64,000 bases of DNA from positions 1,413,732-1,477,731 of the forward strand of contig CAKAKS010000074.1 of the NCBI GenBank assembly GCA_916700875.1, in the 5' to 3' direction. Numbering within the stretch: the stretch's first letter is position 1; each line of letters starts with the position of its first letter. Below the pieces are notes generated by a model. That model saw only the letters and a program-made list of their open reading frames with translations, was not told the origin of the DNA and ran no database searches. The position numbers were made by a program, and so were the translations under genes. Of the stretch, positions 44,401 through 56,763 are shown piece after piece. Source of the DNA: Sebastes aleutianus (lineage: Eukaryota > Chordata > Actinopteri > Perciformes > Sebastidae).

Positions 44401-44770
44401 CATTTGAAGGCACCAATAGATTGTATATAAAGATGGATGAAATGACAGCTCCCCAAAAGTGACGCTAAAACATCTGGATCGCCCCCTGGTGGCTGGCTGC
44501 AGTATAGCTCATAAATCCCGCCCTCTCCATGTTAGTGGACGGGAATTGGGCCAAACTAAAAAGTAAAAGTGCACGTCAAATACAGTTTTCCAAAGATGGT
44601 TTCTTTCATTTTAGGTAGTTCTTATCACTCTGATGTTAATTTTTTGGATAAATTTAGCTTAATTAGTTATTTGATGCTATGAAAAGTCAATGAGACGTCA
44701 TGATTGACAGCTGTGATTGACAGCTGCTCTGAATGAAGTAGTCGCAGCCGGAGGCTCGAGAATTGTACGA
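44401..44770. repeat. Candidate dispersed repeat
   Basis: AATAGATTGTATATAAAGAT, CGCCCCCTGGTGGCTGGCTG and GATTGACAGCTGTGATTGAC resemble a teleost repeat family. Only one copy in the window. Confidence 0.35.
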
Positions 44771-45200
44771 GAGAGGAGATGTAACTTTAACTTTCCATAA
44801 CCGTCATAAGTCTGTGTAATAGTGTCAATATGATCATTACTGTAGAGATATTATGGTTATAGTGGAGATTCACACTGTGCCTCAACCTCCATCAAAACCA
44901 CTGATCCATTTTAAAGTCATCGAGGTCAGGACTCACATTTCCCCAACATGCTCAGAGTACTGAAACTGTTGATGTGAAGAAACACCGACTCCAAACGGAG
45001 GTCCTCCCACATTACTGCACTCCTCCCTCCGTCCTCCGTCCTCCAGACTGAGACTAACCTGACTCACCTCATCTCTTCATCTCTTCATCTCTTCTGCTTC
45101 TGAAGGATTTCCTTTCATTCTCTTCAACACCTGCCCAAAGGTCATGTCCACAAGTGTTGGAGCCAAGATTGACCACTAAATCAAGAGTTTGGTGTCTGAG

Positions 45201-45201
<1 letters not shown>
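44771..45201. other. No gene seen (intronic)
   Basis: A short CATCTCTT tandem lies near 45070-45095. No exon. Confidence 0.4.
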
Positions 45202-45287
<86 letters not shown>

Positions 45288-45299
45288 GCTCTATCTCTC
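45202..45299. repeat. (CT)n microsatellite, about 98 bp
   Basis: The longest homopyrimidine tract in the window, with only TTTC and CGCT/CTA interruptions. The Ser/Leu and Arg/Glu frames over it are artefacts. Confidence 0.95.
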
Positions 45300-45507
45300 A
45301 TCTCAATGCTGCGGTCACATAATAGTATCCCAGTGACCTCGGCTGCTCTGCTGTTAGGACTTACTCGTGTGGTTGTGCACCGTGTGGTTTTGAAAATGTG
45401 AGAGATTTGCATAACAAACGTTCAGTTTTAAAATACCAGACTGCAGTAACACAATGGTTCATTAGCTCAAGTTACATGAAGATGCAGTCTGGGATAATCT
45501 GTAGAGC

Positions 45508-45624
45508 TGCAACGATTATAGATTAACCAACTATTTTGATAATCTATGAATCATTTTGAGTAATTCTACTTCTTAAATGTGAATGTTTTCTGGTTTCTTT
45601 ACTCCTCTATGACAGTAAACTGTA
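45508..45624 (+). mobile_element. GCAACGATTA-type element fragment
   Basis: GTAGAGCTGCAACGATTATA through TTCTTAAATGTGAATGTTTT and CTCCTCTATGACAGTAAACT, in the opposite orientation to the copies at 28972 and 37155. It stops where the next element begins. Confidence 0.65.
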
Positions 45625-45625
45625 G

Positions 45626-46438
45626 GGGTGTAACGATTCATCTACTACATTGATATATCGGTTTATATTCCTACGATCCAACTACATCGATAGGTACTCG
45701 GCAAGTTGTCCTTCACGGGAGACGTATATCGATATAAAATCGATTGTATGGATACTGAGGATTTGCACCTTGTATTTAAGAAAGACAAACGTTCTATGAA
45801 AGTGTTTTTAGCACTTTTATTAGTAAAGAAATGTTAAACGTTACTCCGCTAGCTTTGGTCTCCAGGACTGGAGTCTCTGCTCCTCTGCTCCTCTGCCTGC
45901 CTTCACTCACACACCACGCTCCTTCTCTCTCTCTCTCCACCTCTCACGTGCATGCTGCTCACTCCACACTGCAGAAGAGTTAGTTTAGCTCTGAGAATAT
46001 CTAGTGAATGTTCAGTGGACGTTTGTGCAGAAATAACTGCTGCAGCTCCTCCAGACCAACAGAGGTTTCCCGTGTCTTGTGAAGTGACGGGGCTCCGCAG
46101 AGAGAAACGTTATCGTCTCCGACCAAAACTCCGGCGTCTCCCCCGTTCCCTCCGGCCGCGGTCGGGAGGCTGAGGCGGGAAAAGCCAACACTAGGATCAG
46201 CATTGATTCATGGAGAGACCTTGGTCTGGTCAGCTAACATTACTGCCAAGCAGCTGAAATATAGAGTGATATTGTGCTTTTAGCTGACGTGTGTCTCCTC
46301 ACTGTGTTGAGCGATGCTCCTTCATGTCTATGTAGAGCGAGCACAAGCGCCAGCAACAGGACGCTGACTTTAGTTGACTTAACGGACACAGGTGAAGCTG
46401 TTAACAAGACATTTCTGATTCTTACAGAGTCCCTTTAA
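45626..46438 (+). mobile_element. TAGGGGTGTAACGATTC hAT-like element, about 0.8 kb
   Basis: The left end TAGGGGTGTAACGATTCATC is typical of teleost hAT-like elements. The right 118 bases match 1-122 of this window, marking the other boundary at AGTCCCTTTAA. Internal sequence is non-coding; the Arg/Pro-rich frames at 45952-46203 have no domain signal. Confidence 0.7.
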
Positions 46439-46773
46439 ACAGCGTTTGTAGAGGAATGATTCTGTCCCAAGCTGTTTGATCACTATCAGCGGTTGATCTC
46501 TGTATTATTGCTCCACCTTGCAAAGGTAGGTCTTAAGCTGTGGGCGCCCACAGAAAACTGACTGGGTCGTTTTATTTCACAGTTTGTGGGTTGGTAGGAA
46601 CTCCAGATACCCAGATGTGTGAGCACAAACACTGAAAAAGTGAGTTTTTCATGTTATGTGACTCATCATATTTTGAATTGGTTATCAATATTCAGTCATT
46701 ATTGCAATTTCATTACAGTGTAGTTCATACATACACTCACTTAAACGTTCCATACAGTGTACAAATAGATTAG
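46439..46773. other. No gene seen (intronic)
   Basis: No exon or repeat recognised. Confidence 0.4.
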
Positions 46774-46901
<128 letters not shown>

Positions 46902-47584
46902 TCTTTGCCCCGGCCTGCCAGGCTCTTAGTGGGTCAGTAAACAGAACCCTTCTGGGTCTCTGACTGCTGCTCCGGCAGACGTTGGGTGTCTGCAGGGTGA
47001 AGAGATCCCGGCTCCGCTGCCTTCCTCTCTGACGAGCCTCTCTGAGATGTTTGCATGACCTGAACTCCTGCCAGTATGTTCAATGTTCTGCTGCAAAGAC
47101 AACGTTTGATGCGGCTGAGTTTTGTATATTTGAAGAGGTTTTAGTGAGACGTTAGGAATGAGCAAATAATAAAAATAGGAAATATATCACTCTCCAAAAT
47201 ACTTTTCTTTGGCTTGACAACGAGGCTTATTAGCCGTCGCAGCCCGACTGTCATTGACAAGCTGAAAATGTGAGCGGGTTGTGGGGAGCGGGGGGGTTAA
47301 TTGTTGAGTTGGTGGTATTGATCAGCAACCCTATCAACTCCTCACAGATGGATTCTGGGCTGTGGGTGCAGCATAAATTCAGCTTCTTGTTACAGTAAAC
47401 CAATAAAATGTTGCTGTATGGATGTGGGTAGAATTTGTATTGGGAGTTTTTCAGCACTTTTCTTGAAGCAAAACTATACTAAGCCAGTATCCTGGGTTTT
47501 AGACGTGTTTCTTATTGGGACCGGATCGACCCAACTCAAGAGGGGTCTGAAGATGTTAGACGTTTGGTAGAGGTTGGTCTAAAT
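46902..47584. other. No gene seen (intronic)
   Basis: Short minus frames without domain signal. Confidence 0.4.
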
Positions 47585-48088
47585 CAGCAGTTCCCAACCT
47601 TGTTTCTTAGGGGACCTCTTTTCTATCATTGAGTAAACTGATGTCTCCTGACTAAGTGACATCTTTTTTTGTTATTTAATATTTTATTCAATGCATAACA
47701 ATAACAGTACAGAACAACTGATAAATTGTACAATTAACCCAAAGCGGGAACCCAATAACTGCAGGAAGTTTGTGTTAAACGAGCGATTTGGATGAATTTT
47801 GAGCGTAATTTTTTCCTGTGAGTGTTGCATCAGAGATGAGTTTTCCTGTTATTTTTAGGAACTTTTAATAGTATATTGCACTTTTTTTAACAGTTATACA
47901 TATTTAATAGGCCTCTTTTTTTTGGTAAATTCAGTGTTTTCTTCTCGTCTGTTCAGTTGTTTTTATTGCATACTTCTCTATTTTTTAGTTTATATCTTAA
48001 ATAACAATCCAAACTTTAAAAATAACAAAATGAACGAAATGCTGACATATAGACAGACTGCATATTATTATTATTATTATTTATTATT

Positions 48089-48109
48089 ATATATATATAT
48101 ATATAGCGT

Positions 48110-48141
<32 letters not shown>

Positions 48142-48160
48142 AAGATATATATATATATCG
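48089..48160. repeat. (TA)n microsatellite
   Basis: Two TA runs separated by GCGTTTTATT, followed by inverted TAAAACGCTATAT copies to about 48232. Confidence 0.85.
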
Positions 48161-48235
48161 TTTTCTAAAAATATAGCATTTTATAAAAAAAAATATTTTT
48201 TCATAAAACGCTATATTTTTATAAAACGCTATATC

Positions 48236-48706
48236 GTGACAGTAGTTCATGAAACAGGTAATCTGAAAAGAATCATGTTCCTCTGTGTCCTCCGGTGCTC
48301 CTAATGGCATCTGCAAGATTTCACAGACCGGAGGAAAACAAGCAGTCAGAGCTGATCTGAGGTCTGCTGTCCAGCTGCCGTCTATGAGAGCCGGCTGTCA
48401 ATCACTCTGAACTCTGACTAACGGTCAAACTAGGCAGCGCTGATCAAATATGAATCAATATTCTGTTACGTTAATGCCTATTTCTCTCCTCACATGTTCT
48501 CAGAATCATCTGGTAGTGTACGGTTTAGCTGGAACATGAGAAAGTTTGTGACCCAGCAGCCATGTTGAGATCTGCTGAGGAAATACCAAGCACCGCCCAC
48601 CAGCCGGAGCACACTTTTTTTCATTTTACAGCTAAACGGTACACTACAAGATGTTGAAAGGCTATTATGGATTTTTTTCAAAAATGTTCTGCCTACTGCA
48701 GGTTTA
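48236..48706 (-). mobile_element. TTAAAGCTGCAGT-type element nested in a hAT element
   Basis: An inverted copy of the 7190-7770 element: TCCTCTGTGTCCTCCGGTGC, ACTAGGCAGCGCTGATCAAA, GTTACGTTAATGCCTATTTC, ending GCCTACTGCAGGTTTA. It lies wholly inside the 47585-48763 element. Confidence 0.75.
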
Positions 48707-48763
48707 TCAACAAGGCCTTGCGACCCCTAATGGGGGTCAGGACCCCCAGGTTGGGAACCAGTA

Positions 48764-49916
48764 ATTCAAATCTCTGGATGTTTTTCCACTTTTTATCAGC
48801 TAGTCGGAGATGTAAACTGGTTAGGTAAAGATGTAAACTGGTCAGGTAAAGATCTGCAGGTGCTTGATCAAATAAAGGTGATCCTCACATGAGTGGGTAA
48901 CTGATGCATGTTCCTGTTCCAACCCTCCTAATGTAATTTACATGTCTTTGTATGACCATGTTCTGTGTCATCCCAGCGTTCTATTTGTCTTCCTGGGTGT
49001 GTGTCACCACATCCATTATGAGTCACTGCTATAGGCCTCAATATGCAGCATGTGGTAGTTAGGCTAATAGGAGAAGCTTCTCTGCAAACTAATTAGGTAG
49101 AATAGTGACCTGCTCTCGCCCTGCATGAAGGTAATAGCCGATCGCACCGGTGAGACGTGCAGGCAGCCAGCTGAACATCTCAAACACTCTCCCCGCTAGT
49201 CCAAGGACTCTCTTATTGATTAAGTATCCCCGGATCGTCTTTTTCTCTCTCAACACTGTTAGAATTATCTGAAATAGATCAAGCGGTATCTATTTATTTA
49301 AACAAAGTCGAGCCTTGTGGGGAGGCATTTATAGCCCTTTCCAAAAATTCTTCAGTGGGATGCTGAATAGCAACTGTCAGAGAGCTTGTTTTCATCCTCT
49401 AAAGAGTTATAATTGGCGTCTTCTATAACGCCGTCAGTGACGAAGGCTTTATGATAGAAAACATCTGCAGTTTAAACTTCACCTATCTGCGTGTTTCCGG
49501 GGTCCCGTCTTTGCCAGCTGCACCTCCCCGAGTGTCAAGAGCATCACATTTCTTTTTCTCAGCTCCTTTGTAGGTGAAGAGGTCTTGAATGCGTTCTCGG
49601 GATAATGAATGCCGTGTTATCAGCGCAGTTTTCTGTGACAGATGGAACGCTATTGGCTGCCAGATCGCTGTGACTCATCTCCTCTTTGCTGTTCGCTCCC
49701 AATTAAATCTGAGTGATGAAAAGCCGTGTTAATACCTGTAACTATAATAGGCGCACTCTACTTTCCAATGATCCGTACTTACATGGGGATGATGAGACAT
49801 ATACACGATGACAGGGCTGTGCTAAGTGATTACCGTAACATATAAATATCACACTGTAAATTCCATATTTTATTCTGTCGTTGAAGTTACTTTTCTGTAT
49901 TGACAGTAAGGTAATG
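48764..49916. other. No gene seen; candidate conserved non-coding stretch at about 49040-49700
   Basis: A GATGTAAACTGGT-AGGTAAA unit is duplicated at 48809-48850. From about 49040 to 49700 the sequence is repeat-free, balanced in composition and free of coding frames. That makes it a candidate intronic regulatory region, but nothing more can be shown here. Confidence 0.35.
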
Positions 49917-50110
49917 CAGGGGTTCTCAAACTTTTTGGGGCCAGGGAGAAGAGAACATTTGTGTGAAGTATTTTTGGTGGTACTACACTGTATAATACTG
50001 AAGTTATTGAATATTTGTCTCTTTTCGGCGTTGCACTTTGCAGACGGTCCCTGACCACTCGTCCCACATAGAGAGCAATGTTATGCGTCCAGCTCGGAGG
50101 ACGGCTCGTT
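49917..50110 (+). mobile_element. CAGGGGTTCTCAAACT hAT-type left end
   Basis: CAGGGGTTCTCAAACTTTTT followed by GGGGCCAGGGAG is a classic hAT terminus. No matching right end was found before the next element, so it is a truncated copy with an arbitrary right border. Confidence 0.6.
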
Positions 50111-50486
50111 GTGATTAAAATTAGGTTGTAGCTCGTTGTCTACCTCACTACGGTTATAAAGAGACGTCGTTTGTGTTTTAACAACGTTTCTGTTATGAGT
50201 TATTGATCCGGGAAGTTTGAATCTGTCAATATCTTTTTAATTTTACCGAAATACATCATCTAAGGGGGCTCCGTACATCAGCAATGCGTGGACTGTCAGG
50301 AATGATTGGAAGAAGTGCTCTAGGAAGTAACTCCACCAAATTGATATTTTAAACTTTGGTATCGGCCCAGAATTTTGCAATCGATGCATCCCTCGTACTC
50401 GGTACTGGCAGGTATCCTGAGTTGGATCAGTGCACAGCTCATTTAGTCTGCGTAAGATTCCAATGAAAGTTGTTTATCACCTAGTG
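50111..50486. other. No gene seen; possible TATCGG...GATGCATCCCT repeat end near 50360-50400
   Basis: GGTATCGGCCCAGAATTTTG and GATGCATCCCTCGTACTCGG resemble the hAT-like end at 55798, in scrambled form. Confidence 0.35.
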
Positions 50487-51037
50487 CAGGGGTCACAACC
50501 TTTACTATCAGAAGAGACATTTTAGGCAAAAAAAAATCTGTTTGGAGTCGCAAAACATGTGATCATTGTGATGAAGGTAACACAGTTTATAGTCTAAATA
50601 TATAGTATATAAGTCTAATGCAGTGAGGGCCAAAGAGACAATGTGCGACGGAGTATTAGGGCCACATTGAGGGAAAAAACATCTGAGATTTACAGAATAA
50701 AGTCAGAATATTACGAGAAAAAAAGTCGTAACTTTACAAGAAAAAAATTTGTAATATTACGAGAATAAAGTCAGAACTTTACGTGAAAAAAAGAAAATAA
50801 CACGTAAAATTACTACTTTATAATATTATGACTTTATTCTCTAAATCTCAGATTTATTTTTTTCCTTCAATGTGGCCCTAATACTCCGTCGTACCGTCGT
50901 ACCATAGACCTACAACAATGATAAATAAAAATGAAAAATGTAAACAAAAAAACAGTTATTCATTTCCACTAATTTCTTTAAAAGTCCACAGGGAGCCAGT
51001 GGAGGGGAGCTGAAGATCTGCAGGTTGCTGACCCCTG
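50487..51037 (+). mobile_element. Foldback hAT-type MITE, copy 5 (551 bp, full length)
   Basis: Ends CAGGGGTCACAACC and GCAGGTTGCTGACCCCTG. The inverted pair GGAGTATTAGGGCCACATTG / CAATGTGGCCCTAATACTCC encloses a shorter core than copies 1 and 4. The flanks ACCTAGTG and ACCTGTAT share ACCT. Confidence 0.88.
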
Positions 51038-52021
51038 ACCTGTATATGTGTCACATTAAATGTTCTCCATCATTATAAAGCAGCATCTAATTTGATTTGT
51101 TTAACCAGGTGAGGACTGGAACACCAACCTGAATATAAAACACCACAGAAAACCTAAACTGTCCTCACACCAATCCTCAGTCTGTAGTTATTAATGATTA
51201 TAGCATAAGAGCATAAACAAAGAGTAGATACCTGCAGGTACAAGGACTGAACTCCTCTTTGTTTCCACTCGTCTCTGGTTGTTTTCAGCCAGCAGGGATG
51301 AGCTGCTCCGGCAGCGGGCGACTCTTTAAGCCACAGGTCAAGGAGCCATGCGATCAAAGCTTGTCCCTGGACGCCGTCCAACCGCGGGTCTGAGCCCAGG
51401 ACTAGTGGAATCCAGTTAAAAGCTAGCCTCCCAACATGCTGGACGTTTCACACACTGCTCTTTGATGCCAATGTGTAATTAGCCTTTGATTAATGAGTAT
51501 CATTTGGTTTTAACAGGTCAGACTGGTGGAGTTCTCCATGGGGAGGGAGGTCTGACGGGCTGACGGTCTGATGGTCTGGGATAGTTTCAGGATTATCAAC
51601 CTCATGATGCTCGTTCAATCCATTTGTTGCAAAAAAAAAAAAAAGTTCTGTTTAATCCCGTGGTGATGACACGGAAACCTAATTTCAGTTTGATCAATTA
51701 TTTGAAGTTGAGTCAGGTCAGTTCTCTGGGTACTGTGTAGCCTCAGGCTAGCTCGCTAGTTAGCATTACAGACTGGAATGTTAGTTAGCGAGCAGCTTAT
51801 AGCGTATTACACTGATGCATTGATTATGTAACATTATGCTTCATTACAAAATGGTCATTTACTAATACTACGCCAAATAAAACCAGCACATTAAAGGCCC
51901 CGGTATGCTATTATAGACATGTTGTCGAGTGGAAAGCTTCAGAGGGTTGGACACTCTCTGCACCACAGGATCAAGTTCTGAATTTGACCGGGACAGATAT
52001 CCAAAGTCTCCCTCTATCTTT
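51038..52021. other. No gene seen (intronic)
   Basis: A 75-codon minus frame at 51154-51381 has no domain signal. No repeat border found. Confidence 0.4.
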
Positions 52022-52120
52022 TAATCTCAAAACAGAAATGTGTAAAGAAAAGAATACAGAAATAAATAAGTTTGGTGAAATAAATAAAGGGTTAAGTGCA
52101 ATTGGAAAATCGTGCACAAA

Positions 52121-52159
<39 letters not shown>

Positions 52160-53040
52160 ATAGATGGAAAAATAGATAATTAAATATAAAAAAATATATA
52201 TAAAAATTGCGGATCCTTAAAAGGCGTTTAATGCATTAATCTAAACATAAGGCCTTAATTTTTTATTAAAATGTCTTAAATCAATCTTTCAAAAGACTTA
52301 AAAATGCTAAGACATGGGAAGTAGAGTTTTATGATTTTTTTTGTATTTATTTTTTTCATCTATTTTTCTTTTTAGATAATTTACCGAATGCTTCTCACAG
52401 TAGCATCATGCAGATCAGGATAGCGGAACCAACAACACTCATATTTTGTTTGCAGCCAGGATGCTCAGAGCAGAGGCACTGTCTGCTAGCTAGCTAACGA
52501 CGACACTGGGAAGTGTTTTATGTTACAAGATATACATTTGGGCAAAATTGTTTTTGTAATAAACATTTGGGCAAAAATGTTTTTTTTTCAAAAATGTTTT
52601 TTTTTCAAAAATGTTTTTCTCAGAAATGTGTAAAGAAAAGAATACAGAAATAAATAATTTGGGGGAAATAAATAAGGGGTGAAGTGCAATTGGAAAACCG
52701 TGCATAAATAAATAAATAAATAAATACATTTAAAAATAAATGCATAAATAAATAAATAATAAAAAATATATAAATAAATACATAAATAAATACATTTAAA
52801 AATAAATTGAAATAAATATATAAATAAATAACTAAATAAAAAATGTAATATTAATAAATGTAAAAATAAATACATAAATAAGTAAAAGGGAAAATTAAAC
52901 AGAAGAGTAAATAAATAAGGGAATTAATACAAAGATAAATAAACACATTTTAATTAATTAATGGCTACATTTATTTTGAATATGGTTTGCTACATTTAAT
53001 GACATATTTATTTATTTATTTATTCGTTTATTTTTTTATT
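52022..53040. repeat. AT-rich (AAAT)n block with a ~596-bp spaced duplication
   Basis: GAAATGTGTAAAGAAAAGAA ... AAGTGCAATTGGAAAA-CGTGCA followed by (AAAT)n occurs at about 52036 and again at about 52623. GCAAAAATGTTTTTTTTC-type short tandems lie at 52575-52615. All long frames are low-complexity. Confidence 0.85.
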
Positions 53041-54403
53041 TTGGCAGGTTGAAAGAAGTAAACACAACATGACATATTACATATATTATATTATAATATT
53101 GAACTTACAAAATTGTTATGGCAGATGTGTTTAAAGACCAGTTACTTATTTACACATCTTGCAGACACGGAGCAACTTCACCATTTATTTGGAGTCTTGT
53201 TTCTGGCCTCTCAACATTTTGTCCCATAAGTCTCATATTCACGCCGGTCTCCTGCACCAACTCCTGAGGAAAACATCTGTCTGTCAGCTGCTAAATGTGA
53301 CTCTGTTCACCAGCTAGTCGCCAACTTGATGTGTGGTTTTAGTTGTGGGACAGACAGCGTGGAGCGAGGCAGGAAACGGTAAAGCTGCAGGCCATAAAAC
53401 CAAAACAACGACCCCTGATAACATTGATTAGTGCAGCATTAAACTTCCACCGTCTGTAATAACATACACCAAGAGATGTGCCTGCATGTGTGCTCATCCG
53501 TCATCCTGTCTAATTTATAATCCCAGCAGTTTCTGGGATTATAAATGATCTTGTGAAATTGTAATCAAACTGTGAGGACATGAGTATTTACATTTTATTT
53601 TATAACTCTGCTAAATCACTGCTTATGTCACCGTGCAGAGCCGCACATCTTTTATATTAGAGCCATAGCCAGACGGCCAAAGGATATCCTTGACACAGCA
53701 GAGGAAATGAAAGAACACTGAGGCATTTCCTGATCTCTTGTCCCCGTCCTGACGTCAGGACGAAGAGGCGTATTATTCAATCCCCAGCCTTTCTGTTGAC
53801 CTTCGCTCACAGATGTGCAGCCCGGCCATTGTGGTGGCTGTGGTGTGATCTCCTATGTGGCGTAAACCCCCACAGGTTCCCACGCCGCACCACATGGCGG
53901 GCAGCTTGGGCCGGTCTGAACTGTGGTGAACTTGTAAATCCAGGCCGCTGCTCTAAAGGGAGGGGATTATGGCAGCAGCACCTACGGCTACAGTTGCATA
54001 ATACTGTATCGCTGTTGTTGAGATGCCAAGGCCAGCTCACAGATTACAAATTGCTTTTCATGACTCTTACATTTGTAGACTTGATTACAGAGTTTATCTC
54101 TGAACAGAACGGGCCGTGTTTATTGAAATAGATCTACAGCAAATGAGTCAAAACTGACACTGCAAAAAGTAAAGCGTTTCAGCATCGCTAATCCGTATTT
54201 CTATATTAAAGGGCGGGTCCATTATTATTATTTTTTTAAGTTTTTATATTACTGGTGTTCCTGATGTATTCAAATCCGAACATTCAAATTTTGGTTGAAG
54301 TACATACTGTATGTTTTAGCATCAAAATGCTACTCCCCCTTCAAGTCCTTAATACTTTGACCCATGTGACCTGACATTCTACATCTATCTATATATATCC
54401 TTA
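53041..54403. other. No gene seen (intronic)
   Basis: About 1.3 kb. A 111-codon plus frame (53796-54131) and its antisense partner lack domain signal. TTTCTGGGATTATAA / TTATAATCCCAGCAG at about 53517-53545 is a small inverted repeat. Confidence 0.45.
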
Positions 54404-54899
54404 TCAATAGTCAGTGTATTACCTACAGTAACTTAGATGGGGTATGAGTACCGGCACAGAAGCTAAGCGATGTACTGCTGTGGACGCTATGTTAGTTTGG
54501 ATCTGAAAGTCACACAATAACACAAACTAACCGATGGATGCAGCGGTAGACCAGCAACCCCCGTGTTCTGAGAGGTAAAATTACTGTTTTTGTGAATGGA
54601 GTCTGGTGGCTTTGAAGACAGTGATATAACGGCTTCAGTTCCCCGTCTGATGGGGAAGTAAAAATATTCTAAGTATAGCGTACACTTAAACTGATATTGA
54701 TTTTTTTAGGTGGCTGAAATATGTTTTTCTGCTCCTCCCGTCCACAGCTGCTTTACCTTGCCGTCAGACAGCCCTTTCTGACGGGGACCTAAAGCTGTTA
54801 TATCACTCTCTTCAAAGCCACCAGACTACATTCACAAAAACAGTAATTTTACCTCTCTACATCTACAACCCCACTTCAAAATATTACATAGAGTCCCTT
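54404..54899. mobile_element. AAAGGGATAGTT-family foldback element
   Basis: TAGTCAGTGTATTACCTACA and GTACTGCTGTGGACG at the left match 21970-22070. GAATGGAGTCTGGTGGCTTT at 54596 is mirrored by its reverse complement at about 54810, making a hairpin. It ends TAGAGTCCCTTTA. Confidence 0.75.
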
Positions 54900-55560
54900 T
54901 AATACTGCTTTAAGACATTTGAAAAGCACACTGTAGAAAAAGAAAGGCACATCAACCAAAGTGTAACAGTGAGGTGTACCACAGAGGAGCAGACGTAACT
55001 CAGTACGACAGCTCTCCGGCATCCTGACTTTTGATTGACAGGTGTGGCAGCCGGGACATATAGATAACTTTGGTAGAGGAAAATCTTCAGCACAACTGTT
55101 CAAATATTGAAACAATACGGACAGTCAGGCTGTCTTATGTAGACACGAAGATAAGAGCAAGACCATGACTTCTGTCTGGAGACTGGTTTGGACTTGTATA
55201 ACCTCTTGAAGTGCTGCTGTAGGAAGAGATTGACTCCATCACAAAGAACAACATCCCTGCTGCTCCTCCTGTGTCTGCTTCGCTCTCCGTGCTGAAGGAA
55301 CCGCTGACAGACAGCTCACATTATGAGGTCTGTCGGACGTCCACACTTGTAACTTTGATATAAAGAAAATTGCAGAGGAACTTGGAGGCATGTTTTGGTA
55401 CAGATTTTATTCTGAAAAAGACAATATTCCTACTGAGCTGTTAACATGGCTAATAAAAACAAATGTTCCACTAATATTCCTGTTTACATGCAGCCGTTCA
55501 TACTCTGATTAACGGAACCGCTGGCGAACACAGCCTCCCTCTTTCATTCCTTCAACCACC
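54900..55560. other. No gene seen (intronic)
   Basis: Short minus frames only. Confidence 0.4.
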
Positions 55561-55593
55561 TTCTTGAAAAGGTTGGCACTGCGATATTTGCGT

Positions 55594-55798
55594 ATATATA
55601 TATATATATATATGCGTATCGCACCGCCTCGTATGCGGGACTCCCCAGCCTGCCGTGTGTCGCTCACACCCTCCAGCTGGCTGTTAACGAGGGTCTTTTG
55701 GCACAGAGAAGTACTCGTATCGGTACTCGGTATCGGAGAGTACCCAAATGTAAGTACTTGTACTCAGTCTGAAAAAAAGTGGTATCGGTGCATCCCTA
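55594..55798 (-). mobile_element. GGGATGCACCGATACCAC hAT-like end
   Basis: TACTCGTATCGGTACTCGGT, AATGTAAGTACTTGTACTCA and GTGGTATCGGTGCATCCCTA match the terminus of a very common teleost hAT-like element. It begins beside a (TA)n tract (55594-55614). The other end is absent. Confidence 0.65.
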
Positions 55799-56283
55799 AA
55801 TATCGACACATCCCACATGTCTTATTTAGAAAATGCTCCATTCAGAATAAGGCCTAACTCAGAATATCCAAACAGATTATTCTGTTTACATCATCCGTAT
55901 CATATTTGGAATATCGTCACATTAGGAATAACAGTGGGAAATGAATGTGCATATGAACGTAGTTACTGTCCTGCTCATCTTTGGCTCCGGGAATTTATCA
56001 CTTCTAAATAAATGTGTATTTATAAACGACTCCATATTGAAAAAGTGCAACCACACAAACCTTAACCTTCTTAATTGTGATGATGGGACATCTGTGTTTA
56101 TTCCTTTGACATTGACCTTTTCCTACTTTTATTTAATCCCGGGTGAACACACAGTGTGGTTTCAATACTCCAATCTGCCGGCGCAGCCATGAGCTGAATA
56201 AAAGCGCTACTCTGGTAATGATCTCTGGGCTCCGCTCTGAGGCTACCCAGCCTTTCTTCTGCTCTGCTCTCGTCGCCGCAAGC
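55799..56283. other. No gene seen (intronic)
   Basis: No exon recognised. Confidence 0.4.
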
Positions 56284-56369
56284 TGTGTGAGTGTGTGTGT
56301 GTGTGTGTGTGTTTGTGTGTGTGAGTGTGCGTGTGTGTGTGTGTGTGTGTGTCAGAGATAGAGAGGGAG

Positions 56370-56402
<33 letters not shown>
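56284..56402. repeat. (GT)n microsatellite, compound
   Basis: Three GT runs separated by a GAGATAGAGAGGGAGAGAG spacer. It generates the Thr-His-rich minus frame of 149 codons. Confidence 0.95.
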
Positions 56403-56403
<1 letters not shown>

Positions 56404-56637
56404 ACACATATACAGTGAACCAGCTGCCCCCTGCCTGTGATTGATAATGTGCCTCATTATTTGTGCCATTTCATCTGAGGCTTCCAGGGAAAGCTTCAAG
56501 CTGGGACTGTCTGTCTGCTTGGAATACCTGCTAATGACGGTGCACACTCACCCCACCGACTCCCCCCCGACGCTGGGCAGACACACAGCAGAGTGCCAGC
56601 GAGCGCAACCTTGGCTTTGGAGGCGGCACATTAACAC

Positions 56638-56663
56638 ACAGACACACACACACACACACACAT
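56638..56663. repeat. (CA)n microsatellite
   Basis: About 12 CA units. Confidence 0.9.
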
Positions 56664-56763
56664 TCATCGGGACACATCACTCCTAACATAAAAGCAAGCA
56701 CATTCACCGGGGTCCCTTTAAAAAGCACTCTCAGAATTATTCCAGTCGGAGAAGTGTGAGCAT

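Larger units (their letters stand above)
47585..48763. mobile_element. CAGCAGTTCCCAACC hAT-type element with a nested element
   Basis: The left end CAGCAGTTCCCAACCTTG and the right CCCCCAGGTTGGGAACCAGT form an imperfect TIR. The flanks GTCTAAAT and ATTCAAAT match at five of eight positions, as expected for a worn 8-base duplication. The interior is AT-rich with a (TA)n tract and a second element at 48236-48706. Confidence 0.7.
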
